From: Gloeopeniophorella convolvens
Lineage: Eukaryota; Basidiomycota; Agaricomycetes; Russulales
DNA length: 64,000 nucleotides
Assembly: GCA_022496205.1 (NCBI GenBank)
Contig: WTXD01000002.1
Coordinates: forward strand, 682,001 to 746,000
Direction of reading: 5' to 3'
Both the position numbers and the translations under genes were made by a program. A model generated the notes under the pieces. It searched no databases and had not been told where the DNA came from. It was given only the letters and a program-made list of their open reading frames with translations. Below, one piece after another: positions 21,540-33,290 of the stretch (position 1 is its first letter; every line of letters begins with the position of its first letter).

Positions 21540-22947
21540 TTAGGGTACAGACGATAATGAACTCTTGTCCTTGAAGTCGCCAAACTCCCACTTGTAGCAG
21601 TCCTGTTGTTCCAGGGTGTTAGCTGGCAACGTCAATCAGATCGGGACTTGGCTCACTATGCAATCGGCCTCTTCGACTGCACGTGGAACATCTCGACCCT
21701 CTTCCCATTCTTCATCTCTATCTAGGACTTTCTGAATGATCTCTTTGATAGGGTGTTTCTGTACGCCAACGCGCCAGCCTAATTTGCCTACGGTATCATA
21801 GACGATGGTCTTGCCTAGGTGGCAGCGAGTCTCTAGAGCGTAGCCTGCCGAGGCGCAGGCAGAACCGAACCCCGTACATGCACCCTGGGGTATAGGGTCT
21901 GCGTTGTGGTAGACGTGTGTCACTGGGGTGACCGGAAGACCTGAGAGGTTAGATAGAGGAGGCATGGGGAGATGCAAGCGCTGTGCAGCTAAACGCTCCC
22001 CAGGCGCTTCGAAAGCGACCGCAGGAAACCCGAACGTTGTGCCCAACAGGGATGCGAGGGAACCGCCGAGGGAGTGACCGACGAGCCATATGTTGGCATC
22101 CGGATACATGATAGTGAGGTTCTTGACCAAATTCTCCAGAATGTGTCAGCAGTGAACATTTGACAGATGCTATAGCACTGTGGTACTTACAATTCCAACG
22201 GAATAAAATAGGCTATCCTCAATGAGCGCAGTTGTGAGGCAAGAGTTGTCGCAGCTCCAGTGGCCGGAGAAACAGTCGCACACAGTCGAGAAGACCCACG
22301 AAAAGTCAACGCGGGCACAACAGCATGAGAAGAGGAGGTTGTCGTTGAACTTGTCTTTCTTAGAAGTGGGTCCTTGCAGCGTGGTGCCCTTGATCGAAAG
22401 AATGGCAGTGTTGTTGTCCGACGAAAGAAAGACATGTCCACGGAAGCCTACAGTTGCATCTTCCCAGCCGAAAGGGAAACTCTTGAACGACAGTGAGTAA
22501 AAATATAGGTGTGCAACAATGGCGACTTACAATATTCCACGTGGAATCAATGTCATACCAGTTGCTCTGCCCTGGAAGCGCGTATGCGTTCCCGCTCATG
22601 CGAGCTAGCTGCGAGAGTGTGTGCCTATCTTCGACATCTGGCCCAAGGACTTCGATTGGGTCCCATGGTATTGGTCTAGTCTGAGACTGTCGCAGAGACG
22701 AGGACCTTGCTCTTAGGAATTCTTCGAGGGATCTAGGACGATAGATTGTTGTTGGGACCGCTCTGACGGTTAGAGAAGGTACGGGAGTATCAGATGGGAA
22801 GTGGAAGAGGGGGAAGGGCGCTTGATCGGCTTCAGGCTCGGAGGGGACGTGATAATAGTGTGACGGCGAGATCGAGATAGGGAAAGACGACGGACGAGCC
22901 CAGGTCAATAGTCCTAATGCAAGAAAGGATGTGAAGTAGAGAATCAT
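21540..22947 (-). CDS. ATG15: Autophagy-related vacuolar lipase ATG15
   Basis: Class 3 lipase that disintegrates autophagic bodies and intravacuolar membranes after ER/MVB sorting. ATG 22947 starts an N-terminal signal-anchor (MILYFTSFLALGLLTW). Later segments are RHTLSQLARMSGNAYALPGQ, then WYDIDSTWN|SFPFGWEDATVGFRGHVF. The catalytic nucleophile motif is VGHSLGGSLASLLG (GxSxG). Then come FEAPGERLAAQRL, THVYHNADPIPQGAC and the ATG15 signature ETRCHLGKTIVYDTVGKLGW. The frame appears to stop at SQVPI. A GTGAGC...CAACAG intron (21603-21656) instead leads to the last exon 21540-21602, ending ADCI|DCYKWEFGDF, the expected ATG15 tail. It is divergent from SAR1. Confidence 0.92.
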
Positions 22948-23609
22948 GGCCGCTGTAAGAGATATAGATACATAACGACCTCCAAGTGCCCCGCAGCTGC
23001 CGATGACATCCACGGCGAACTCAGCTCTGCTGGCTACAGTTAGGCGCCTGATTCCGGGCCGCGCAAGACCTGAAGTACAACATGTGCAAACAAACTCTGC
23101 CCATTGAAAAGTCGCGACGGCCGCTTCCCACTCTTCCCAGCGCGACTTTCTAGACAGTGCCCGTTCTGCTTGCATCAACCACGAGGAGCGAGGCGATTCG
23201 GTTTAGCGCAGAGCTATCCAGAGGAGGTATAAGAACACGCTCTACGTTATGCATTTGTCTTGTAGAGTGTGTGTCAGACCTCTCCTACATGTATTCCAGT
23301 ATCTCAGTATCTCAGATGCTGGACTTGTGTATTCGCTCTGCTGGATTCAATGCCAATTTTGCTTGCATTCAGAGAAGATTCTCCAGTTGTCTGATGCCCG
23401 TAGAATGCTCCGGGCGAGCGCAGTCAAGGAGGTCAACGTGTCCAGTCTGAAACTCGGTGTGTCCCTGTGACGGCACAGGTCACGCCGTGTGCGGCTACGA
23501 AGGTCCATCGAAGTCCCACACCCACCGAGCTTGCACCCGAACGCCTTTCTACGACGCTGAGAGCGCCAGCCCATTTTTCCCTTGCCTTTCCCCTCCAACG
23601 CACCGCATC
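22948..23609. other. Intergenic region between divergent ATG15 and SAR1
   Basis: About 660 bp of shared upstream sequence. C/T-rich just before the SAR1 ATG (ttttcccttgcctttcccct). No TATA box or small gene I can defend. Confidence 0.4.
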
Positions 23610-24553
23610 ATGTTTATTATCAATTGGTTCTGGGATGTCCTTGCTCAGCTCGGTAGGTCGCACTCCTGCGTTCCTGCCGTCACGCTCACCCCATCAATTT
23701 CGCCAGGTCTCTTGCACAAGAATGCCAAAATTTTGTTCTTAGGCCTTGACAATGCTGGAAAGACGGTACAGTCATACGCCAGTATTCTTTCAACAGCCTA
23801 TACTGATGGGTGGCATAGACACTCCTCCATATGCTCAAGAATGACAGGCTGGCCACGCTGCAGCCGACTCTCCACCCTAGTCTGTCCCTCTTAGCTCGTT
23901 CCGCGTCGTCTCGTCCTAACTATGACGCAATCTAGCTTCTGAGGAACTTGCTATCGGCAATGTGAAGTTCACAACCTACGACTTGGGTGGACATCAGCAA
24001 GGTGCGAGAGTCGCCTTATCCTACATACTTGCCTGAGCTAAGACTTTGTAGCACGCCGTCTCTGGCGGGACTACTTCCCCGAGGTCGATGGCATCGTCTT
24101 CCTCGTTGATAGCGCCGACTTTGAGCGCTTCCCCGAGTCGAAGGCTGAACTTGACGCTCTTCTTTCGATTGAGGAGCTTGCCAAAGTTCCTTTCCTCATC
24201 CTTGGGAACAAGATCGACGCACCCGGTGCTGTAAGCGAGGAAGAGCTTAGGCACCAACTGGGCCTGTACTCGACCACCGGCAAGGTAAGCAGCGCGGCTC
24301 GTTGGGATGTGCTCACGCATTGACTTGTCACCACAGGGCAAGGTGCCTTTGAGTGACATGCGCCCCATCGAGATCTTCATGTGCTCTGTGGTTCAGCGGC
24401 AGGGTTACGGGGAGGGTGAGATTTTTAACTATCCTCCTGTCCAATGCTAAGTGCGGTGTGTCTCGTTCTAGGTTTCCGCTGGGTCTCTCAATACGTAAGT
24501 CAGCAAGCTGTGTATTCTTGTTCTTGGCTAATGAATCCACATCATAGATTTAA
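23610..24553 (+). CDS. SAR1: COPII small GTPase Sar1
   Basis: Arf-family GTPase that starts COPII coat assembly at ER exit sites. ATG 23610 gives the amphipathic N-terminus [21 protein letters not shown]1 is GLDNAGKT; switch I is [17 protein letters not shown]3 is [14 protein letters not shown]4 is [10 protein letters not shown]; the end is [23 protein letters not shown]. All are diagnostic of Sar1. At least six introns interrupt it. The last exon holds only the Ile codon and stop (24548-24553) after a GTAAGT...CATAG intron. About 190 residues, the usual length. Confidence 0.96.
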
Positions 24554-24950
24554 GGTGTCCCGGTCCAGCTCTGATTTTTAGTTAACGTACCTGTGTCCTG
24601 TCTCGATTGATGTGCGGGTAGCATCCTTCCCTTCCTAGAACTCTGTGCTGCGATTTTAATGGCCACCTCTTCCTACTCTCTACACTTTGGCTCTAATAAG
24701 TCGCGAGATGCTGAGATATGGATTGAGCATCGTCTACTGCAACCACATGTAAATTACCAGTGAGAGCACTGCCACGTCATCGGGCGCTTTAGCCACAGGC
24801 GCGTTCTGTTCCTAAAAGGGAGACCGCGTCGCGCGCGTGCGCGATGCAATGCACGCTCACTGGCCGACAGTGGTGAGCAAGTGATTGGTGACTGTGCCTA
24901 CTCCCTTGGTGTTCAGCGAGGTTTCGCAGCGGTTGACCTAGTTCTTTCAC
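24554..24950. other. Intergenic region between SAR1 and GPI14
   Basis: About 400 bp. It contains a CpG-rich alternating stretch (gtcgcgcgcgtgcgcgatgc near 24828-24847). No gene seen. Confidence 0.4.
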
Positions 24951-26632
24951 ATGGAGTTGAATGCCGCCATTCATGTGGTCACCTCATTCAAAGCGATCGT
25001 AGCCCTTTCAATAGCCATCCGCGTCGGGCTTATTTTATACAGCGAATGGCACGATGCGCATTCGGTTGTGAAGTACACCGACATCGATTACTCTGTGTTC
25101 AGTGACGCCGCCTCTTTTACGCTAGCACCTGGGCAGCAGAACCGTGCCCAGGGCACGCTGGCGGCGTGGCTCAACGTTGGGGAGTGAGTGCCTATTGTTT
25201 CTCTCTTGCCCAAACCCCTGACGGCGTCCTCTATGACCACATCGATCACCACTCAGTCCATATCTCCGGGAGACATATCGTTATACCCCCTTGCTGGCAT
25301 TGCTTCTCGCGCCCAACGAATGGCTGCACAAGTCCTTTGGAAAATACCTTTTTGCGGGATGTGACATCCTGGCAGGGGTACTGATGCACAAGCTGCTAGT
25401 GTCCGTGATCCTACCACGTGGGGCCCGTCCCCGTACCGAAGCCGGCGGAACCCCCTCATTCCAAGTCACACCCCAGCGAGAAGCTGATGACCCTCAGGCA
25501 TACCCGAAAGTAGGGGACGCCCGCGGAAACACGACACCCGTCGCCATATCGGAAGACAACTCACGCCATGCCACCCTTCTAGTGGCGCTACACCTTCTCA
25601 ACCCCTTCGTTTTTAGTATCTCTACCCGAGGATCGTCGGAGTCGGTGCTGTCCTTGTTCGTGCTTCTTACGCTCTTTTTCGCTTTGCGGGGGCAGTGGGA
25701 TGCAGCTGCTGTACTTCTCGGACTCAGCACACATTGGAAGATCTACCCTGTTATCTATGGCGTGTCATGCGTTGGCGTCATTGGTGCGGAGCATAGGCGT
25801 GGCGACAGGAAGATGCAGCCGCGAGGCATACTCGCTAAAATAATGCAATACATCGACGCCTTTGTGACCAAGAAAACAATCAGGTTCGCGGCGATTAGTA
25901 CCGGAACTTTCCTCGCGCTCGGCGTCCTCATGTACTCTGTGTAAGTGGCTGATTGTCACTGTCGGCGTTTCCGTTTCCTGGTCCGCTAATACTTCCGTCC
26001 TTTGTTTTGTCAGTTGGGGATACCCCTTCCTCCACGAGACGTATCTCTATCATCTCCACCGGCTCGACCACCGACACAACTTCTCACCATACTTCTATCT
26101 CATTTATCTCACCCATCCGAGTATTTCAACAACCTCTGCCGCCCAGGTGCCGTTATGGAAGCAGTTTACACGGTCCCCCTTGACGAGTTTCATCACACAA
26201 TTACTGCTATCCTTGACCTCGGGCCTGTTCTTCATCCACCAGAAGCAAGATATGGTCATGGCATGGTTTGTACAGACAGCGGTATTCGTTATCTTCAACA
26301 AAGTTTGCACCTCCCAGGTATGCACCGCATCTTATGTCTTCCTTACGTGGCCTTGTGGGTGTGTGCTGACGGCCCTCCGATCCTAGTACTTCCTCTGGTA
26401 CCTGCTATTCTTACCGCTCCTGATACCGCGGCTTTCGCTAACGCGGTCCTCATCCGTCATGTACCTGGTTTGCTGGATGGGAACTCAAGCGCTATGGCTG
26501 AGCCAAGCATACCGAGTAGAATTCTTGGGAGAACCCATCTTCCATCGCTTATGGATCTGCAGTATCATCTACGTTGCCGGTCACAGCTGGGTATTGGCAG
26601 GGATTCTCAACAGTTATAGGACCCATTCGTAG
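24951..26632 (+). CDS. GPI14: GPI mannosyltransferase 1 (PIG-M catalytic subunit)
   Basis: ER-lumen alpha-1,4-mannosyltransferase that adds the first mannose to the GPI anchor from Dol-P-Man. ATG 24951. The DxD catalytic region is VVKYTDIDYSVFSDAA. Then come SPYLRETYRYTPLLALLLAP and WLHKSFGKYLFAGCDILAG, both family hallmarks, followed by NPFVFSISTRGSSESVLSLF and LGLSTHWKIYPVIYG. The central loop is WGYPFLHETYLYHLHRLDHR (exon joined after LMYSV), then HNFSPYFYLIYL. Hydrophobic segments suggest eight or more spans. An extra hydrophilic loop of roughly 60 residues (25420-25580) is poorly conserved. The last exon ends ILNSYRTHS at 26632. The PBN1/PIG-X partner is not in the window. Confidence 0.92.
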
Positions 26633-26854
26633 GCGCGCGGTATCAGTTGCGTTACCTCTCTAGCCCACGTATCAGTGTTCGCATAGTCCTGGCCCATGAC
26701 ATCGCTCATGTATGACGATAGCGATAGTGACAAGCTCGACGGTCTCAATAACTGGGATAACTGGCGCTTCTGATTCTCTTTCCCTGATACACTATCTTAC
26801 AGCATAACCCATAGGTTCTCTGGGACCGGCCACGTTATAAGCTCGTGCGTTTCC

Positions 26855-27424
26855 TCAAGAGGACAACAGCTTGGCCTCGAGCAACTCCTTCGTGAGACCC
26901 TCTGTGCCATCACGCACCTCCAACACCTTTCCAACGTCAGCCTAGTGAACAGTGTCGTTAATTAGGCTCGACAGAGGGAGGACATGCGCACGGTCGTCTG
27001 GAAGTCCAGCAAAGCGCTTGCATGCAGCGTGAGTAAGCTAGTCTCGCATGCGGGTGGAGCCCAGTTGATAAGGACAAGGGGGGACGATGTCCTGCCGTCC
27101 TTGTGCACGAGTTCGTACGAAAGCACGACGTATCGGGGCGCAGCTTCTGGGAGTTCTACGGCAGAGGATAAGACCAGATCTGGAGGTGAAACGTTCGTTA
27201 CCTCACCTTCTGCCAGCTCCTCCGGCGAGATAGCGTCGAGGCGCTCGACTTCTTCCATGATCAGCTTTTGTTTGTTGATCTTAACCACGAGCGCAGCGTT
27301 ACTTTTGTGTCGAGTAAACCTGAATTTGCGGAGAGAATCCTTAAGCTCCTGTGGTATGTCTACGGTATGCGACTGGGCGTATTAGCGCAAGTAGATGGCC
27401 TTGTGTTGGTGAGGCACAGACCAT
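26855..27424 (-). CDS. AIM7: Glia maturation factor homologue (ADF-H domain, Arp2/3 debranching)
   Basis: Small ADF/cofilin-fold protein that dissociates actin branches by binding Arp2/3. The core is VDIPQELKDSLRKFRFTRHK, SNAALVVKINKQKLIMEEVE, LPEAAPRYVVLSYELVHKDG, RTSSPLVLINWAPPACETSL and LLTLHASALLDFQTTADVGK. It ends VLEVRDGTEGLTKELLEAKL. About 140 residues, as in the family. Exon 1 carries only the ATG (27422-27424); a 49-nt intron (GTCTGT donor, GCTAAT branch, CCCAG acceptor) leads to SHTVDIPQ at 27372. Two more introns fall after EELAE and FQTT. No other ATG in frame could start the conserved N-terminus. Confidence 0.9.
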
Positions 27425-28567
27425 GGTGATTGCTAAAGGTGTTGGTCAGGTGTAGAAGGTTGCGACTGCGAGCGCCGATCTAATCACGATCGCAGCAAGT
27501 TGCGGCACCGATTCGGACCGTCCGGCCTGAAGCTCAGATGCTTCCCAAACCAGCCACGCTAACAACAGCGCACGGGGGCTATCTGCTAACACTTACTTAG
27601 TAGATGGCCCTCACATCGTGACTGGGAACGGTATAGTCTTTGCAGGGCCCAATGCCCCTCAAGGCCCCACCCGCCACCCACTGGCTCGATTGAGTCTACA
27701 TTCGGTCCCACTGCCGCCTCTCACCGCTAGTCCCCGTTAGTCCCCGTGTTGGGGCATGTCCCAGTGCTCCGATGCTCATATGTTTTTGGAGAGCTTAATG
27801 AATTGAGACTGACATAAGAACATGAAAAAGAGATCGTACTCTTATCTGGGCGACGAACGCCATGCTTTCACTGCCTCTCTACGAGAGCCTACAGGGTGCG
27901 ATCCCGAATCCGCGCATCCCAAGGTAGGCAGGAAGACGTTGCCAGTCACAAACAAGTGTTAGCAAAGCTCGTCTGTCAATAACTTCGGGTACAATCTCGC
28001 CGTCTGACGCTACCGCTTGCGCTGGGGGTACCCGCTGAGTATCCGTTCTCGGGGCCTTCAACTACCAGACCTGTCGCGGCGACTGGCGAATAGATATATG
28101 CGGTTATTGGAGAAGAGTCAACTAAGAGTCAACTGCAGCTAGCACATCCATAGTACGTCTTGCCGCTTCGGAGTTCTCGGGTACCTGACTTCACCGGGTC
28201 CTACGTATACCGGGTCCCGGTCCTCCGTGAAATATGAAAGATCACAACCTCAAGGCTGGGCTTCCAGCTGGTGACCGCTGACCGAGGTACGGGAGCTGCG
28301 CTCACCACCGTACTTGACACTCGAGTACACAACGCATTCTACTGTGCATCCGGCAACAATCTATCTCGCCTTTTGTCGCCATCGGTCTCTTAGGTCCGTG
28401 TGGGACCACAAGAGCCAGGAACGTGTTTGAAGAGTCCAATCTGATGCGCAGTCGCCGCAGCTCTATCGCAGCGCGGCCTTTTTCTCTCCCTTCCAGCTGA
28501 TGTCTATATATCTTAGCCCCGGCCACCCAGCTGCTCCCTTGCGGGTTTTCCCGTTCAAGTTACCACC
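27425..28567. other. Intergenic region of about 1.1 kb between divergent genes
   Basis: Upstream of AIM7 (-) and the MFS transporter (+). It contains a near-direct repeat GAGTCAACT (28116 and 28127 region, GAGTCA being a bZIP/Gcn4-type half site) and two ACCGGGTCC copies near 28193-28217. No coding sequence identified. Confidence 0.4.
28504..28510 (+). promoter_or_regulatory. TATA box candidate of the MFS transporter gene
   Basis: CTATATA, 58-64 bp upstream of the ATG at 28568. Spacing resembles the other TATA candidates in this window. Confidence 0.4.
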
Positions 28568-30818
28568 ATGTCAGCGGAGCCACCTTGTCTTCACCCGGAT
28601 CCTTCCCCACGAGCGGCAGATACCATCCTGGCGTCTAGCGACGACGGGGCCGATCTTGTCACGGGTTCGACAGGACAAGACCTCACAGAACATGGGGTTG
28701 AATTAGCCGCCGTCGAAGAGGAGAGACTCCAACGCCTCGGCCTTCCATGGTGGGAGGCCGTCAATCTGGTGGTGAGATGAATAATGGCATTTACTTATTT
28801 GCTCGACCGACGCGCTTGCTAGGTTCATGGTCTTGGCTCCTTTCAATACCGTTGCTTCCTCTGCCATAGTTGGCCCTTCCCTGGAGCTACTCACCAATGT
28901 GGTGTGTCAGGCTCAGAGGAGCAAGTCAATGGCGCCGACAGGCTTACTCTTCATCAAAAGAGCGCCGGAAGCACTCGGGGATCCCATGCCCTGTGCATCG
29001 GATCCTTCAGTGCAAGCTGGCCTTGCTGCTCTCTTAGCTCGTAAGCTGCAACTTGTTACTATTATCTGCAGTTGTTGACAGTATCTCAGTCATGGCCACT
29101 ACGGAAGGGATTCTGTCTTGTATCACCACTGCTTGGTGGGGTTCCGTATGTATCAAATTTCCGCTGAAGTGTGGAACCTCATATTGATCTTCATAGCTCT
29201 CTGATAGATATGGACGGACGACTGTTCTGGCTTTCAATGCGGTTGGCTATCTCATTGCGAGCTTGATGGTTCTAGCGGTTGTGCTCGTCCCCGAGTCAGT
29301 CCCCGGAGGGTACTGGCTCCTTATCTATGGCTCAGTCCTCGAGGGCTTCGTCGGAGGTTCGCGCACCCTTCGTGAACGGTGAACGTTCGAACCTTCGCTA
29401 AACCCTCGCAGGGCGATTCACTCTGCCGACAACGATGCAAGCATACCTCTCTGATTGTACTGATTCTGCCTCACGGTATGCATGGATGCTCACGAGTCTA
29501 CCATATGCTTAACATTAGCTGCAGGTCCCGCATATTTTCACTGTACATGGGGCTTCACTTCTCCGGCCAAGCGTTCGGCCCTGCAATTTACGGGGTGGTT
29601 GTGCACGTATACAAGCGGCCCGTGCTCGTATTCTACATCGCCGTAGCTATGAACTTCACCTACGCCGTGGCCAATTGCTGCATCGTGCCAGAGTCTCTGT
29701 TACGGGCTCAGATGAAGATCTCCCGGCGCAAGCACTCTGAAGAGCTTGCAAGACGGAAGTCCGGTTTCTTCTCGTGGCTTGGAAAGCTGTTCTCTTTTCT
29801 GAGTCCTATAGGCATCTTCGCACCTGTGCGAGTCAATCGGGGTGCAACACCGCGAAGGACCACGAGGAGAGATTGGGCTCTCACTCTGCTCGCGTTATCG
29901 TTCGGGCTCGAAACCCTTGTATCGGTATGTTCCCCTATGCTTCTGCCCAGTCTAGTGACTCCGCCTACGTACGGCTAGGGTTCTGCGCAATACTGGTTTC
30001 AATATGCCATTCAAACCTTTGGTTGGTCCTCAGGGATGGTGCGCCAACATCCATGGATCTGCTGTGAGGTGACCGCTGAGACGCCATAGGTTGGCTACTC
30101 CTTAAGTATCATTTCGATGTCAAGGGCTGTGTATCTGTCCTTCTTTTTCCCGTGTGAGGGGCATTTCTTTATGCGTACCTGCGATTTCGCTGATATTGGA
30201 TACAGTCATTATCAGGGCTTTCAAACACAGACTACACCCAAGCGAGTCTACCAATGTGCCGCTCACCTCTGCCGACTCGGAGCCGTCGTCGTCCCCCATA
30301 CGGTCTTCCTCCAAGTCACGACCGGTAGTATTAGTTGACTTCGCAATTGCGCATGCATCGCTGCTCCTCACAGCCATATCATTTGTGGTCTTGGGACAGG
30401 CGCCGAATGCCTGGATATTTATCGGGGGCACGGTGCTCATGTCACTGGGCTCGGGTTTCATGCCAACATCCAACAGCCTCGGTCTTGAGCTCTTCATCCA
30501 GGGAGGTGGGGCTGAATCAGGCCGGTTGTTGGGTGCCTTTGGCGTCGTCCAAGCCCTCGGGTGCGTCTCGATGTATGGTTTGGTCTCGCAAATTTGGTCT
30601 CACCGGCATACTCTAGTGGCCAGGTCATTGGACCATCCTTATTCGGCTACATATACGCCAGCACCACTGCGACGATGCCACAGCTGATGTCCTTTGTATT
30701 CTCCGGTATTCTGCTCGCATCTGTGGGGCTTTTGGGTCTTGTGAGGGTGCCAGCAGAGGAAGCACATCACGATGAAGAGGATGTAGCAGAAAATACACCT
30801 TTACTGTCTGGTGAATGA
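28568..30818 (+). CDS. Major facilitator superfamily transporter
   Basis: Membrane transporter of unknown substrate. ATG 28568 in a CCACC context starts a hydrophilic tail of about 65 residues. TM1 begins near VNLVWFMVLAPFNTVASSAI. Conserved motif A of the 2-3 loop reads WWGSLSDRYGRTTVLAFNAV, followed by YGSVLEGFVGGRFTLPTTMQ and AYLSDCTDSASRSRIFSLYM. LHFSGQAFGPAIYGVVVH lies in TM5. A central cytosolic loop (RRKHSEELARRKSGFFSW) precedes the C-half, which ends LGLVRVPAEEAHHDEEDVAE. The set of motifs resembles the Tet/PCFT-like 12-TM branch, near fungal proteins annotated as tetracycline-resistance-like or folate-transporter-like. I cannot choose a substrate. About ten exons. Confidence 0.85.
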
Positions 30819-31412
30819 CCCGTTGAGGGTGTGGCCTCAGCAACTGCTGTTATACTTTCTGCCGTTGGTAGGCAATAGGAATCTGACTGTCATTGTTGGG
30901 TACACGTAGGAACTCCGGGTGTAACCTGAATGTTTCCGGCGGCAAATGATTGTCCTTCAGTTCTACGTGACATCCTAGTGAGAAGATTATCCACGTCACA
31001 GGTTGGTCATGGCTGCTCGAGCCTGGGAGAAAAGGCCTAAAGCTTCATGGGACCAAATATGCCTCCGCACCCCCGGAGGTACTTACCAGTTTGGAATGCG
31101 TGTCAATGCGACCGTTTCTGGGCAGACATGTCCCGCCCCGCTGCACTACTGCCAACGGATCAGCATGCGTTATCCACGCCGCCCTGCGGCAAGGCTTTGG
31201 ACAGCAGGTGATCATGCTTCCTCCCACATTGGTATATTCATTTCCGTGGAGAGCACTCCGATGGTCAAACTGACACCCGGTCTACTTTGAACGGAAGTAG
31301 CAAACAGTGAAAACAATCTCCGTTGCGTGCCAAGTCAGCAATGTCCGCAGAGTCCATATAGAAGCGAAGCGGTAGATAGTCCAGATAGATAAAGAAACAC
31401 AGGCCGGCATGC
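30819..31412. other. Intergenic region, convergent 3' ends
   Basis: Between the 3' ends of the MFS gene and the inositol phosphatase. A GTGTAAGC donor-like site overlaps the phosphatase stop, so an additional 3' exon of that gene could lie here. Otherwise nothing seen. Confidence 0.35.
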
Positions 31413-32957
31413 TTACACGTTCATCGAACCATTGGTTGGTTTCGACTTCCACCATGTCCAGGCACCGAAACCGAGTATACAATTTCCGATACCAACCGCC
31501 GTGTGACCAGCGCCAATGAAGACAAGTAGCCACCAGATGATGCCGATGGTCCTATCAAGTATGCGTCCGGTATATTTCTTGAAGTTAACGAGTGTGCCTG
31601 GTTTCGGACTGTAACCTGAAGGAAGAGATAGTAACTGGATCGTGTCATCCGTCGAAGGGACGCTTGGTGCAGGCGGAAGAAGCAAGAGCGCTACAATGGG
31701 TTTCTGGGGGACAGGTCAGTCTCCTGGGACGACCAGCCGGGAGAAGAGTAGCACGTACATGATCGGATGTGGTGTAAGACGGTATGGAAGTATACAGCAA
31801 ATTAGTGATAGCAGACTCGTCCGGGACATCTGCCGGGTCGGAGTACGTCGTGTACAAGATTCGGTCAGTCCAAGCTGGCGTTCTTCGTTGACTATATCGG
31901 GGCGAACCAGGACGGATCAAAAGTCAGGTCAGGACGCCACTCGCAAGCTTGCGGGACAACACGTACCTATACTTCTCCACTTCTCCCATCTTGAATTTAT
32001 AGCTGCATTTGAATGACCAAAAGTCGCCTTCCCGAAATCCGCGGAATACAGTGCCCCTCCGCCGCTCTTGGAGCAGCTGATCAAACTCTTTCAATTCTTC
32101 CCTTCCTGACTGCGTATCTAGTGCAGCCAAGACGTGGGGGTAGTTTGCACGACCAGCGTATGGGCTTTCAGGAGGCGGCGAAACCCGAAAGTTGAGGTCA
32201 CCGAAGAAGAACAGGTGTGAGGTAGAATACATAGTCGTTGGTGCCTTAGATCCCGAGTCAGGCAGCGGGGGGAAGAGTAGAGAACCGACGATATAGTAGT
32301 AGTCTGCTATGCGAGCGGAGAGCTTGGGTTCGTGGGCCGTAAGATGGGCGCAGACGAAGCTGGGTGCGGTTCAGAGTGAGTCGGACCAGGCCTCGTGGAC
32401 TCACGTATAGACTTGTCCCAGGCCACCATCCTTGCTTTGGACCCTGAAGCGCACCCCTACTGCGCCTTTGTTTCCCATGAAGGCAGGACCAGATCCGGTC
32501 CACTGAGTCTGGACATCACGGACACGACGAGATATGCCGTCGTCCAACGCATATACAAGCAACGCAACACCAACATTGACCACTGTTGCGACCAAGGAGT
32601 ACCGCTCGCCGTTTGGGGCATGGGCTTCCAGCTGGGAGAGAATAAGGACATTACGGTCTTCGATGACCTTGCTCGAAAGACCAGCGACTAGTGGTGTATG
32701 CGTGCTAGGCTGAGAACGATGATGTCATGGAAGGAAGAGGCCTCAGACGTACGTCCCTGGTGCAGCGGAAGAAGCTCCTGGAAGCCGACTGCGACGATGT
32801 CGGGTGCGCGACGCTCGCGGCTGAGGAAGCTTGAGACTTCAAGGGTGGGAGCGAGCCAATCGACCAAATCCTGGGGAACGCCGTGCAAGCCCTGGAGCGC
32901 GGTGTTGTATGAGGCGATCTGCACGAGCAGCCTGTCCGAGGGGGAGGGGGGCGTCAT
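31413..32957 (-). CDS. Inositol polyphosphate 5-phosphatase with C-terminal membrane anchor
   Basis: Removes the 5-phosphate from phosphoinositides or inositol phosphates (IPPc fold, Mg-dependent). ATG 32957. Motifs in order: LLVQIASYNTALQG (catalytic Asn strand), IVAVGFQELLPLHQG, MGNKGAVGVRFRV, TFVCAHLTAHEPK, HLFFFGDLNFRVS, KRTPAWTDRILY and TTSDHKPIVALL. These are the full 5-phosphatase signatures. After the domain, about 80 residues carry two hydrophobic segments (DRTIGIIWWLLVFIGAG and VGIGNCILGFGAW) separated by a short loop. Such a tail is not found in OCRL or synaptojanin and implies membrane anchoring. The stop at 31413 follows SMNV, but that codon also forms a splice-donor-like GTGTAAGC. 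It is divergent from the acyltransferase gene. Confidence 0.9.
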
Positions 32958-33290
32958 TGGGCGGGTGGTGGGGGGTGCCAGGGAAGGAAGAGGCGTAGCA
33001 CGCGGCGCGGGGTCGCGCGTCGATCAAGTGGGACGCAAACGCGAAAGTGACTGTCACGCGCTGTGGGCGTCGATGACGACGACGGCGAGGATTGAACGTA
33101 ACGTTGACGCTGGGCGGGGCGAGACTCGACGTCCGGGTCTGGCGGTGGATCTGGCGGCCGCACGCCGGACCGAGCTTGAGCCTGGGACCGACTCAGACCG
33201 ACTCGGACCCGCCAACCCGGGCTTCTCCCCACCGTTAAGACCCGCCGTCCCCCAACGGCGCACCCACCCTCATCTTTCCGCTCGCCCACT
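32958..33290. other. Shared upstream region of the 5-phosphatase and acyltransferase genes
   Basis: A 333-bp GC-rich region between two divergent start codons. It has G/C-rich runs but no TATA box. Long open frames on both strands here are shadows of high GC content. Confidence 0.45.

Noticed and set aside
21636..21660. Stop after SQVPI as the end of ATG15
   Set aside because: A GTGAGC...CAACAG intron skips it and adds the expected DCYKWEFGDF tail.
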